This document shows, one piece after another, positions 46,547-54,544 of a stretch of 64,000 nt of DNA. Source of the stretch: Bacteroidales bacterium (GTDB lineage Bacteria; Bacteroidota; Bacteroidia; Bacteroidales; Muribaculaceae). The stretch spans positions 62,001 through 126,000 of the forward strand of contig JAAVFQ010000016.1 of the NCBI GenBank assembly GCA_014800685.1, written 5' to 3'. Made by a program: the position numbers and the translations under genes. The notes beneath the pieces are model-generated. The model worked only from the letters and a program-made list of their open reading frames with translations, was not told the DNA's origin and did no database searches. Every line of letters begins with the position of its first letter. The first letter of the stretch is position 1.

Positions 46547-47563
46547 ATGAAGACTTTGCTTCTGACCCTGGTGAGCCTGCTGATGCTGATGCTCTCCGGA
46601 TGTGGCAAAAATGAATTCATCGTCAAAGGTGCGCTGGATGCCTCTGTGACGGAGAATTACAGAGTGCTCTATTATGCCGCCGACAAGCGTGGGGGCTTCA
46701 TCACGGAAGCCACGCTCGTCATCTCGGAGGGTAAAGGCGAATTAAAGGGCATTACGCGCCTCCCCTGCGTCGTTTATGTCTTCGATGGGGGAGATGTCCC
46801 GGTGGTCAGCTTTTATGCGCGCAGAGGGGATAAAATCACTATTTCGGGCAGCTCCGCCAATCCGCGCGAATGGTCATTCTCCGGAAATGATATCAACAAG
46901 CAGTGGTCTGAATGGCGCGCCGATAATCTCAAAGCCCTCTCTTCACCCTACTCTGCCAATGCCGCCGTGGAGAAATTTGTGGCTGAGCATCCCGATGACC
47001 CCCTCTCTCTGATTCTGCTTATGACCATATACGACCGTCGCCTTTCCGACTCTCATTTCCGCAGCCTCTTTGACTCCTTGGGTGAAAAAGCAAGGGATGC
47101 CGAATGGTTGCGTCTGTTCAATCCCGCCTCATCCGTCGGCTCAGACTCTTTCAATGTGCCGGGGGTGACGGCTACCGGGTTCCCTGTAAGGGTAAATCCT
47201 GACAGTATGGTGACTTTGAAATATGATGAGACGCCGCGAACACTTTTCTGGTTCTGTCGGCGCAGCGACAATCCCTCTCGCACGGAGCTTGCCACCATCA
47301 GAAATCTCATTGCCTCCAATCCCTCGGACCGCCTTCGCGTCAACGTCATTCTTTTTGCAGCCGACAGCGTGGCCATAGCGCGCAATCATCTTGCCGATTC
47401 CGTCCCTTCAGCTCACTTCTACTGGGCTCCCGAGGCGGAAGCCTCACCGGCAGCGGCAGCCCTCGGCGTAACCTCCACGCCCCGATTCGTAGTTACCGAC
47501 CGCCGTGGACGCACGCTCTATAACGGAGCGGATATGTCCGCAGCCTCTAAAGCAATCAAATAA
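46547..47563 (+). CDS. Lipoprotein with DUF4369-like N-terminus and thioredoxin-like fold without CXXC
   Basis: 338 residues. Lipoprotein signal with lipobox LSGC (Cys19). The N-terminal part (about 22-110) has the pattern of DUF4369 domains that precede TlpA/ResA-like proteins in Bacteroidota. The C-terminal part (about 225-338) looks like a thioredoxin fold with the cis-Pro region TSTPRFVVTDRRGRTLYNG, but where the CXXC redox pair should be there is FWFCRRSDNP, with one Cys only. It is unlikely to be a normal disulfide reductase. Confidence 0.65.
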   Translation: MKTLLLTLVSLLMLMLSGCGKNEFIVKGALDASVTENYRVLYYAADKRGGFITEATLVISEGKGELKGITRLPCVVYVFDGGDVPVVSFYARRGDKITISGSSANPREWSFSGNDINKQWSEWRADNLKALSSPYSANAAVEKFVAEHPDDPLSLILLMTIYDRRLSDSHFRSLFDSLGEKARDAEWLRLFNPASSVGSDSFNVPGVTATGFPVRVNPDSMVTLKYDETPRTLFWFCRRSDNPSRTELATIRNLIASNPSDRLRVNVILFAADSVAIARNHLADSVPSAHFYWAPEAEASPAAAALGVTSTPRFVVTDRRGRTLYNGADMSAASKAIK

Positions 47564-47595
47564 ATAAGTAAGCATCCATTTAATCCCTTTTCCCC

Positions 47596-49143
47596 TTGGT
47601 CACCAAAGTATATTCGGCAGCAGTTCACGGCATAGAAGCCTTCCCCATCACCATTGAGGTAATAGCCGAAAAGGGGATAGGCACGAGCATAATAGGACTG
47701 CCTGACACGGCAGTGCGCGAAAGTTATCAGCGCATCACTTCGGCCCTCTCGGTCTGTGGCGTGGTCTTTCCGCATAGAAAGATTGTCATAAATCTCGCCC
47801 CTGCCGATGTGCGTAAGGAGGGGGCGGGCTTTGACCTTCCGATGGCCGTAGGCATCCTCGCCGCACACCGCTCGATAGAGACTCCGACGCTCAACGAGTA
47901 TATGATAGCCGGCGAGCTTTCGCTTGACGGCTCGGTGCTTCCCGTGCGGGGTGCCCTCCCCATAGCCATCAAGGCGCGCGAACTGGGATTCAAGCGTCTC
48001 ATAGTGCCTGCAAAAAATGTCACCGAAGCCGCCGTGGTCAATAATCTGGAAGTCTTCGGCGTCAGCACTCTTCAGGAAGCGCTGGAGATTCTTGCCGGAG
48101 AGTCTCGGCTTACCCCGGTAGTGATAAATACGCGTGCCCTCTTCGCTCAGGAAGCAGACAAATTTGACTTCGACTTCTCGGAAGTGAAAGGGCAGGAGGC
48201 CGTCAAGAGGGCATTTGAAGTGGCCTGTGCCGGCGGCCATAACATCCTGCTCATAGGCTCTCCCGGTTCCGGCAAGTCCATGATGGCCAAAAGGCTACCA
48301 TCCATCCTCCCCCCTCTGAGTATGAGTGAGGCTCTTGAGACCACAAAGATTCATTCCGTCGCCGGAAAGCTCTCCACCGGCTCCATGCTCCTTACCTCAC
48401 GCCCCTTCCGCACCCCTCACCATACGGTCTCCCCGGTGGCTCTCGTAGGGGGAGGCGCCTCTCCGCAGCCCGGTGAAATCTCCCTCGCTCACAATGGAAT
48501 ATTGTATCTTGATGAATTTCCCGAATTTCCCCGTGCGGTGCTTGAAGTGCTTCGTCAGCCCATAGAAGACAGGGTCATCACCATATCAAGAGCTAAATAT
48601 ACGGTCGACTATCCCGCCTCCTTTATGCTGGTGGCCTCCATGAACCCTTGTCCCTGCGGTTATTACGGCCATCCTACCAGAAAATGCACGTGCTCACCCT
48701 CGCAAGTGAGCCGTTATCTCAATCGCATATCCGGTCCGCTGCTCGACAGAATAGACCTCCAGATAGAGATCCAGCCCGTAGCCTTCGATGATATGGCCAC
48801 TACGATTCCCGCCGAGAGTTCGGCTCAAATCCGCAGCCGTGTGCTGACTGCCCGGATGAGGCAGCAGGAGAGGTATAAGAACGAGGCAGGAGTGCATTGC
48901 AACGCTCAGATGAATTCCCGTCTGCTGCGTAAATATGCGTGGCCGGATGCCGCCGGTCTTGCGAAGCTGAAAGAGCGCATGACTAAGCTCAATATGACGG
49001 CCCGTGCCTTTGACCGAATACTTCGCGTAGCCCGCACTATTGCCGACCTTGAGGGGTGCGAAAATGTGCAGAGTCTGCACATCGCAGAGGCTATAGGCTA
49101 TCGTAATCTCGACCGCTCATCCGGCTCCAGCCTTCCCTTCTGA
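47596..49143 (+). CDS. ComM/YifB family Mg-chelatase-like AAA+ ATPase
   Basis: 515 residues. N-terminal ChlI-like domain, then Walker A GSPGSGKSMMAKRLP near 220, Walker B LYLDEFPEFPR near 305, and the CPCGYYGHPTRKCTCS cysteine cluster near 355, with the Mg-chelatase C-terminal helix bundle. ComM homologues promote branch migration during transformation in other bacteria; the role here is unknown. It starts with TTG at 47596 (VTKVYSAAVHGIEA follows), which fits the family N-terminus; no ATG lies near. Confidence 0.9.
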   Translation: MVTKVYSAAVHGIEAFPITIEVIAEKGIGTSIIGLPDTAVRESYQRITSALSVCGVVFPHRKIVINLAPADVRKEGAGFDLPMAVGILAAHRSIETPTLNEYMIAGELSLDGSVLPVRGALPIAIKARELGFKRLIVPAKNVTEAAVVNNLEVFGVSTLQEALEILAGESRLTPVVINTRALFAQEADKFDFDFSEVKGQEAVKRAFEVACAGGHNILLIGSPGSGKSMMAKRLPSILPPLSMSEALETTKIHSVAGKLSTGSMLLTSRPFRTPHHTVSPVALVGGGASPQPGEISLAHNGILYLDEFPEFPRAVLEVLRQPIEDRVITISRAKYTVDYPASFMLVASMNPCPCGYYGHPTRKCTCSPSQVSRYLNRISGPLLDRIDLQIEIQPVAFDDMATTIPAESSAQIRSRVLTARMRQQERYKNEAGVHCNAQMNSRLLRKYAWPDAAGLAKLKERMTKLNMTARAFDRILRVARTIADLEGCENVQSLHIAEAIGYRNLDRSSGSSLPF

Positions 49144-49226
49144 TACCCTCCGGACATCTTATTAGACCCCAACCCAATCAAAAAGATTGAATCACTATAC
49201 AGCTAAATGGTAAATACTTATTCGGG

Positions 49227-50540
49227 ATGGAAAAGATTGTCTCAATGACATCCGGATACTTAGGCATTGAGGAGTCCGGATGCTATATCGGCTCTGAGAT
49301 GCGCAATGTGGAAATACTGCATCTGACTTCTACCAATGTCATAGCGCGCGGCCAACGCTATGGACGCCAGTGGTTTCTCAAGGGGCTACGCAAGGAACTG
49401 CGCGATGCTACCGCCATGCGTCGGCAATTACTTAAAGAGTTTGAAATTCATTCCAGATTGCGTCATCCCTCTGTGGTGCAAGCCGTAGGCCTCGAAGAGA
49501 TAGAGGGCATAGGGGTGTGCATAGTGCAGGAATGGATAGAGGGAATCACTCTTGGAGAGGCTTTGCAGAAAGGCCAACTTTCCGGTGGGGAGCGTAAAAA
49601 AATTTTGCGGCAGCTATGCGAAGCCGTCAGCTATCTTCATAGCAGGGGAGTCGTGCATCGTGACTTGAAGCCGGCCAATGTGATGATTCGCAGCATAGGC
49701 AAGGAGCCTGTGCTCGTAGACTTCGGACTTGCCGACAGTTCCGATTATCTGGAATGGAAGCAGCCGGCCGGGACGCCAGGATACGTATCGCCGGAGCAGC
49801 TCGATGCCGGAGGCGCTGACCCTGCGGATGATGTCTATAGCCTCGGGGTGATGATGAGGGAGCTGACTCCCGCGCTCAAGAGGCTTTCCGCTAAATGCAC
49901 GGACTCGATAGGCCGTCGACCCAAAGATGCCGGCGTCCTCCTTAAGATACTCGGGCGCAGGGAGCGGAGACCAAAGGTAGTGTGGAGTCTGCTGGCAGCG
50001 ATTGCGGCAACGGCTCTTATCATCTTTTCACTGAATCGTATGGATACGCTTGGGAAATCAGCCGGAGCGTCAGAGTTGAGAGTAGCGGAACTTACAGAGA
50101 AGAACGTAAGGAATGAGGCCTTGGTGAGTTCTCTGCAAGACTCACTTGAGAATGTGAGCTCTCTGCGAGACTCACTTGTGAATGTACGTTCCCAGCTCGC
50201 CCTCACAGAGCATCAACTGAATCAGATAGCCGAATATGAGTCTCTCAGACAGCGATTATATAAGGCCGGATGTGAAGAGATAGATAGAATATTGAGAGAG
50301 GCTGATAGAAAGGAATTCTCAAAATTGGCCCCCGGAAATATTTTGGAGTATAACGAGAAAATAATAAAGCTGACGCGAGAAATGACTGAGACCGTAGAGA
50401 AGCTCGGCGCCTCGGTGGCTGACTCCGATCTCCGTCCGGAAGATAAAGAGAAAATAAAAATGGATTTCTATAATTATAACGCAGTCAGACTGCCGGAATA
50501 TCAGCAGAAATGGCTCAAGAAAATCAACGTTGCCGGATGA
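49227..50540 (+). CDS. Membrane-anchored Ser/Thr protein kinase with coiled-coil extracytoplasmic part
   Basis: 437 residues. The eukaryote-like kinase domain (about 28-235) has Lys52 in WFLKGLRKE, HRDLKPAN (144-151), DFGLAD (165-170) and GTPGYVSPEQ (182-191). The glycine-rich loop is degenerate (VIARGQRYGR). A membrane helix follows at about 252-270, then Glu/Leu-rich coiled coil (about 283-345) and a helical domain, so the sensor part is outside the membrane. There is no PASTA domain. The stop overlaps the next start (ATGA at 50537-50540). Confidence 0.88.
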   Translation: MEKIVSMTSGYLGIEESGCYIGSEMRNVEILHLTSTNVIARGQRYGRQWFLKGLRKELRDATAMRRQLLKEFEIHSRLRHPSVVQAVGLEEIEGIGVCIVQEWIEGITLGEALQKGQLSGGERKKILRQLCEAVSYLHSRGVVHRDLKPANVMIRSIGKEPVLVDFGLADSSDYLEWKQPAGTPGYVSPEQLDAGGADPADDVYSLGVMMRELTPALKRLSAKCTDSIGRRPKDAGVLLKILGRRERRPKVVWSLLAAIAATALIIFSLNRMDTLGKSAGASELRVAELTEKNVRNEALVSSLQDSLENVSSLRDSLVNVRSQLALTEHQLNQIAEYESLRQRLYKAGCEEIDRILREADRKEFSKLAPGNILEYNEKIIKLTREMTETVEKLGASVADSDLRPEDKEKIKMDFYNYNAVRLPEYQQKWLKKINVAG

Positions 50541-51106
50541 AAGAACTTATTCGTAAGCTTTGCGGAAGCGTAGAGAAATATGCCGGCATAGAGGTCAGAA
50601 CCGCGCGTCAATTCGAGTATCTGGCCGATAGGATAGAGTCGCGCACCGGAGTCAGTCTCAGCCCTACGACGTTAAAAAGACTATGGGGCTATCTGAATGA
50701 GGATGTCCGGCCCAGGGAGTCTACGCTTGACGTGCTTGCCACTTTCTGCGGATGGCGTAATTTCAAGGATTTCGCAGATGGGAGAAGCCCGGAGATAGAG
50801 AGCGGAAATGTAGGAGCAAAGCTGATAAGAGCCGATCATAATGTCAGGATAGGAGATGAGGTCAGAGTGTTCTGGCATCCGGGACGCGTATGTGTCATAA
50901 GATATTTGGGAGGTGGCAAATGGAGAGTGAAGGAGGCCGAAGGAACCCGACTGGCGGCAGGCGACACCTTCACCTGTCAGCTTATAGTGGAGGGCGAACC
51001 CCTCTATCTTGACAATCTCTCGCACGAGGGAAAAGAATACGGTGTCTACGTCTGCGGCCGCAAGTCGGGAATCACTTTCGAAGCCCCCTGTCAGAAAAAG
51101 GACTGA
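50537..51106 (+). CDS. Small HTH-like protein coupled to the Ser/Thr kinase
   Basis: 189 residues from the ATG at 50537. The first 80 residues, with RTARQFEYLADRIESRTG and LSPTTLKRLWGYL, look like a Bacteroidota-type helix-turn-helix module that often heads proteins of unknown role. The C-terminal 90 residues are beta-rich (for example IGDEVRVFWHPGRVCVI). ATGA overlap with the kinase stop makes it the obvious candidate for its substrate or effector; DNA binding is an inference. Confidence 0.7.
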   Translation: MKELIRKLCGSVEKYAGIEVRTARQFEYLADRIESRTGVSLSPTTLKRLWGYLNEDVRPRESTLDVLATFCGWRNFKDFADGRSPEIESGNVGAKLIRADHNVRIGDEVRVFWHPGRVCVIRYLGGGKWRVKEAEGTRLAAGDTFTCQLIVEGEPLYLDNLSHEGKEYGVYVCGRKSGITFEAPCQKKD

Positions 51107-51113
51107 AAAGGAC

Positions 51114-51145
51114 TTGATAATAGATTCGGATAAAAGCTATCTTTG
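51114..51145 (+). promoter_or_regulatory. First upstream promoter of the rod-shaped RNA
   Basis: TTG at 51114-51116, 21-base spacer, TATCTTTG at 51138-51145. It begins 8 bases after the stop of the HTH-like gene. Confidence 0.55.
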
Positions 51146-51222
51146 TGGCGGCAATAGCTGCTACAGAGCTGAACAGACAAAGCAGAGATAGCTGAATGTC
51201 AAGATGCAGATGATAGCGAAAT

Positions 51223-51253
51223 TTTGATAATAAAGAAATATTTGCTAATTTTG
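51223..51253 (+). promoter_or_regulatory. Second, nearer promoter of the rod-shaped RNA
   Basis: TTTG at 51223-51226, 19-base spacer, TAATTTTG at 51246-51253, an exact consensus match. The predicted start is near 51260. Confidence 0.75.
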
Positions 51254-51259
51254 CAGCCG

Positions 51260-51565
51260 AAAGATCGGTCAATAGTTTTTGAAAAACGATCGATCGTGAC
51301 ATAGAAAGCGTTTACTTGAAGATTCTTTCCGGCACTACGAAATCTGGTAAATTTCAAAATTGGAGACGGAAAAAAGACAGAGGTAAGCGCCTTATGCTGG
51401 TATGTTTTTTCGGCATCGTTGAGGATGGCAGACATCCCCCGATGTTGTATCGCATACATATATGCGTGAGGCTCTACTTTGTCTGTTCAGCTCCAATAGG
51501 CAGTACCAGGGCCTCGTAGTGCGGAATAGACAATTAAGTACGGGCTCACGCTTTTCTTTTTTTAT
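51260..51565 (+). ncRNA. Rod-shaped structured RNA, candidate 6S RNA (6S-Flavo-like)
   Basis: Nine helices stack on one axis without branching: GAAAGCG (51304) with CGCTTTTC (51549, one bulge); TACTTGA (51313) with TTAAGTA (51534); TTCC-g-GCACTACGA (51327-51340) with TCGTAGTGC-GGAA (51514-51526); CTGGTA (51344) with TACCAG (51504); ATTGGAG (51359) with CTCCAAT (51491); AGACAGAGGTA (51375) with TACTTTGTCT (51475); GCCTTATGC (51389) with GCGTGAGGC (51464); GTATG (51400) with CATAC (51453); CGGCATCG (51411) with CGATGTTG (51440); and a tip GGATG/CATCC with a five-base loop. The 3' side ends in TTTTCTTTTTTTATT (51552-51566). The long unbranched rod with internal loops, own promoters and U-tract end is how 6S RNA, the RNA polymerase-binding regulator, looks. 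The fold is well supported; the 6S identity is an inference. Confidence 0.7.
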
Positions 51566-51611
51566 TACACCGCAGAAAGAGCCCGGCTGGAAGAAAAACA
51601 TGAACTTTTAA

Positions 51612-51995
51612 ATGAAAGAAACAACAAAGATTGTATCCCAGCAAGAGGCGCTCCACAAATACCAGTACTCCACCCATAGAGGTGATGGCACCTGTGAGGT
51701 GCGCGTCAGATACAGAAGCGATGGATCAGAAGACCCTTCCTGCTGTAATATGAAATATCGCACCGAGCACGAGAAAGCCGCCAATGAAGAGGAGGAAGAG
51801 AGTGCAAGGAAACAGAAGGCAAAGAAGCCCAAGACCCCGGCTAAAGGGTATTTCGGGATGTCACGCTGGAATCCTATCTGCTGGATTATCTGGATCGTTC
51901 TGCTACCTTTCAAGCTGATCTGGGCCATCCTGAAATTAGTCTTGAAGATATTAGGCATCATGGCCATAATCAATTTCTTCAAAGGAGACGATTAA
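51612..51995 (+). CDS. Small membrane protein of unknown function
   Basis: 127 residues. A polar N-terminal half with a Glu/Lys-rich charged stretch (about 55-80), then a C-terminal hydrophobic part (about 92-122) that forms one long or two short membrane helices and ends in FFKGDD. No family recognised. First of several small genes of unknown function after the structured RNA; 7 bases before the next gene. Confidence 0.65.
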   Translation: MKETTKIVSQQEALHKYQYSTHRGDGTCEVRVRYRSDGSEDPSCCNMKYRTEHEKAANEEEEESARKQKAKKPKTPAKGYFGMSRWNPICWIIWIVLLPFKLIWAILKLVLKILGIMAIINFFKGDD

Positions 51996-52002
51996 GCTGA
52001 AC

Positions 52003-52563
52003 ATGATACTGAAAAAAGTACTTCTTTGCACTTTACTCAGTGCTTTGGCCATCAGTGTCCCGACCGATGCCCAGCGTCGTTCCCGTCCCGGCTCAATGAA
52101 ACATTCTGCTTCTGAGGTTGAGAATAAAAAGAGGATAGTCAATCTCAAATGCAAATACATCAAAGACGGTGCGGTTTTCCAGGGTCCGGTTTATATGGTA
52201 GGAGATGCAGGTGGTATTAAAATAGGGGATGCTGCTATCCTTTTCCGTGGCGGACGATATATACTCAGTTTCGATGCGGCAAAATTTAATGTCAGGAAAT
52301 ACGCTGCAATGACCGATGAGCAACTGCGCCAGAAAGGTATCTCCAAGTATGAATACGAAACTTCATGGGAGAAGAAAAAACTGGGCCAAGATTTCGATTA
52401 TACCGGTAAATATGCCACAATCGAACAATATGGTCAGAAGTGGCTGATTCTCTATAATGGCGACACTGAGCGCGAATACGCAAAAATCCCCCTCAACAGT
52501 ATAAATGACAATTCATTTGAGCTTCAGGAAGACGATATGCTTGTCAGAATGAGCTGCAAATAA
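52003..52563 (+). CDS. Secreted protein of unknown function
   Basis: 186 residues: signal peptide (LLCTLLSALAISVPTDAQ, cleavage near 24), a basic patch RRSRPGS, then a beta-rich domain with several Tyr and Lys residues (for example WEKKKLGQDFDYTGKYATI). No motif recognised. Twelve bases separate it from the next gene, so they are probably co-transcribed. Confidence 0.65.
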   Translation: MILKKVLLCTLLSALAISVPTDAQRRSRPGSMKHSASEVENKKRIVNLKCKYIKDGAVFQGPVYMVGDAGGIKIGDAAILFRGGRYILSFDAAKFNVRKYAAMTDEQLRQKGISKYEYETSWEKKKLGQDFDYTGKYATIEQYGQKWLILYNGDTEREYAKIPLNSINDNSFELQEDDMLVRMSCK

Positions 52564-52575
52564 ATCAATCAAGAT

Positions 52576-53376
52576 ATGAAGACAACAAGATTAACAGCAA
52601 TGTTATTGCTGGCAGGTGCTATGATTCTGCCTGCTACTCAGATCTCGGCTCAGACCCGCAAGTCAGGTGCCCGCAAGACAACCGCAACCGCAAAAAAAAC
52701 AACAGCGGCAAAACCGGCCGCTGCCGCCAAGTCAGTTTCACTCGCTGACAGCTATTATGAGGGGATTGTGAAGATGAAAGGGCAGCCGATGGATTTCTTC
52801 AGCACCCTTAACTTTTCAAGCTCGGATGGAGCCTTCAATTTCGCCGGAGCCGCGGATTTTCCTGTAACGTACACGGCATCCGATGCTGCAGGTAAGATGA
52901 ACATCACCCTCACTTCAAAAGTAGTCAACGGCACTCTGACCTCCAAAGATAAAGGCAGCTCAATGGATGGTACCATTAATTTCAATGGAAATGCACTGAC
53001 CGCCTGGTTTGTGAAAGTCAATAAAAATCATACGACTCCCACCGTATCAGATGAGGAGCTTATGACGATTGTAGGCAACCCTGACGGCTACACAGCGTTC
53101 GTCGTCGGAGAACAGGGTGGTCAAAAAGTATGTTTCCCGGCTGATATGACGCTGAACGCTAATGATAAGAGTTATAGTGTAACATTTGACAACGCTATTG
53201 TTCAGCAGATATTCAGTAAGCTTGCAGGTGACTACAATGTGCATGACAAAATGCTTGTGCTCAGCGATGCAAGTGGAAAGAAAATCTCCGGTAAAATCTA
53301 CGATGACGGCACCTACATCACCCTTCCTATGGGGTCTGCTCAAGGTTTTGACTTCTCCCTGCTGATGATCCGCTAA
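52576..53376 (+). CDS. Secreted protein of unknown function with Ala/Lys/Thr-rich linker
   Basis: 266 residues: signal peptide (cleavage near SAQ, residue 26), a low-complexity Lys/Thr/Ala linker (about 27-52), then a beta-rich domain with many Gly, Thr and Asp residues. The long runs of alternating strands suggest a beta-barrel or sandwich protein. No catalytic residues stand out. It ends a small operon; a strong hairpin terminator lies 105 bases downstream. Confidence 0.65.
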   Translation: MKTTRLTAMLLLAGAMILPATQISAQTRKSGARKTTATAKKTTAAKPAAAAKSVSLADSYYEGIVKMKGQPMDFFSTLNFSSSDGAFNFAGAADFPVTYTASDAAGKMNITLTSKVVNGTLTSKDKGSSMDGTINFNGNALTAWFVKVNKNHTTPTVSDEELMTIVGNPDGYTAFVVGEQGGQKVCFPADMTLNANDKSYSVTFDNAIVQQIFSKLAGDYNVHDKMLVLSDASGKKISGKIYDDGTYITLPMGSAQGFDFSLLMIR

Positions 53377-53379
53377 TCA

Positions 53380-53464
53380 TAAGTAAGTATTGAAAATTAT
53401 TTATACTATATTCGAGCGAGATTTTTAAAACTCATATTATCGATTAATTTTGAATACTTACTTA
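53380..53464. repeat. Long inverted repeat
   Basis: TAAGTAAGTATTGAAAATTA (53380-53399) is mirrored by a near-perfect reverse copy at 53444-53464 with a 44-base spacer. It lies directly behind the secreted-protein gene and before the terminator. Confidence 0.75.
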
Positions 53465-53480
53465 AGACCAAGTTAAGATC

Positions 53481-53526
53481 AGAAGATGTGATTATTAATC
53501 TAAATTTAATAATCGCATCTTCTTTT
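53481..53526 (+). terminator. Rho-independent terminator of the secreted-protein operon
   Basis: A 17-pair stem (AGAAGATG T GATTATTA against TAATAATC G CATCTTCT, one T-G pair) with a loop of about ten bases, followed by TTT. Confidence 0.85.
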
Positions 53527-53536
53527 ACTCAATGCA

Positions 53537-53596
53537 GCGAAATTATCTCCAAAATACCTTCGTTTTATATGCACATTAATTTTTCTCACTTACTTA
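53537..53596 (+). repeat. 60-base intergenic repeat, copy 2
   Basis: 58 of 60 bases match 37971-38030. It lies between a terminator and a promoter box, upstream of the lipoprotein gene at 53652. Confidence 0.9.
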
Positions 53597-53611
53597 TTTC
53601 AGAAAAATAAC

Positions 53612-53619
53612 TATCTTTG
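53612..53619 (+). promoter_or_regulatory. Promoter box of the lipoprotein gene
   Basis: TATCTTTG fits TAnnTTTG. No TTG was found at the right distance upstream; the 60-base repeat ends 15 bases before the box. Predicted start near 53626, about 26 bases before the ATG. Confidence 0.5.
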
Positions 53620-53651
53620 CAAAAACAATTCATGCCTCTAAATACTAACAA

Positions 53652-54491
53652 ATGAAAAAAAGAATTTTAATGCCGCTGATGTCTGTTTGTCTGGCAGCCT
53701 CCGGCATAGCTCTCGTCAGCTGTGGTGGGAAAACGGATAAGGTGAAAGCCTTCGCAGTAGATTTCGCCACTAAGGCCGGCAAAAATCAGCTTGACTCCTT
53801 AAAACTTCTCTATCCCTCGCTTGATGCGGATTCCGTAGCTCTCGCTTTCAGTGCCGACAGCATCACGATTGCTGATGGCGCTGAGCCTGATAATTTCGTC
53901 GTCAACCTTGGCAATGGCGCTTCTGTCAATGTCGTGGTAGCAGAAGATGGCACTATTTCTGCAACCTCCTCCAAGGGGCTATATGCATTCAAAGATGCTG
54001 ATCTCAGCTTTGCAAAGTCTATCGGAATGTATGACGCTTCTTTCGATGACAAGGCTCTCAAGAAACGGCTTTCCGAGATTCCTGATGTGAAGGCTTATCT
54101 TACTGAAGATTATGCTGCCACCCATAAGAAAGACCTTGCGGTAACTTCTTCGGTAACCGGCCATGATGCCGGCTACATGACTCTCAGAAATTTGCACATC
54201 AAGGTTACAAATAAGGGTAATGTCCCGGTCAAAGGAAGTGACTATACAGTGAATTACCGAGCTGCTTGGATGGATTTTGGTCAGCCAATGAGCCGAAGCT
54301 ACAGCGCTCCGGGTAAAGACGTTCCCGTCGGCGGCTCTGTCACGATAACTAAAACAATTACCGGCATGGGAGGCGTCACCGGCATCTCATGGAAGAATAA
54401 AGATGCGGCTTTCGATTTCGACAAGGATTTCAAGCCTACCGGAAAAGAATATCAGACTTATCTTGATTCGAAAAAAGCATCCGGCAAGTAG
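53652..54491 (+). CDS. Lipoprotein of unknown function
   Basis: 279 residues. Signal peptide with lipobox VSCG (Cys24). The mature part has an Asp/Ala-rich N-terminal segment and a beta-rich C-terminal domain with LHIKVTNKGNVPVKGSDYTV, which has the look of an Ig-like or FxLYD-type fold. No enzymatic motif. Its signal peptide is nearly identical to that of the following gene. Confidence 0.7.
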   Translation: MKKRILMPLMSVCLAASGIALVSCGGKTDKVKAFAVDFATKAGKNQLDSLKLLYPSLDADSVALAFSADSITIADGAEPDNFVVNLGNGASVNVVVAEDGTISATSSKGLYAFKDADLSFAKSIGMYDASFDDKALKKRLSEIPDVKAYLTEDYAATHKKDLAVTSSVTGHDAGYMTLRNLHIKVTNKGNVPVKGSDYTVNYRAAWMDFGQPMSRSYSAPGKDVPVGGSVTITKTITGMGGVTGISWKNKDAAFDFDKDFKPTGKEYQTYLDSKKASGK

Positions 54492-54544
54492 CGGATATCG
54501 GGTCTTCAACCTCCCTGCAATCATTCTAAAAAACGTACTTACAA

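Noticed and set aside
51316-51519. A 67-codon frame in the gap after the kinase pair
   Set aside because: It lies in the paired arms of the structured RNA and has no protein-like features.
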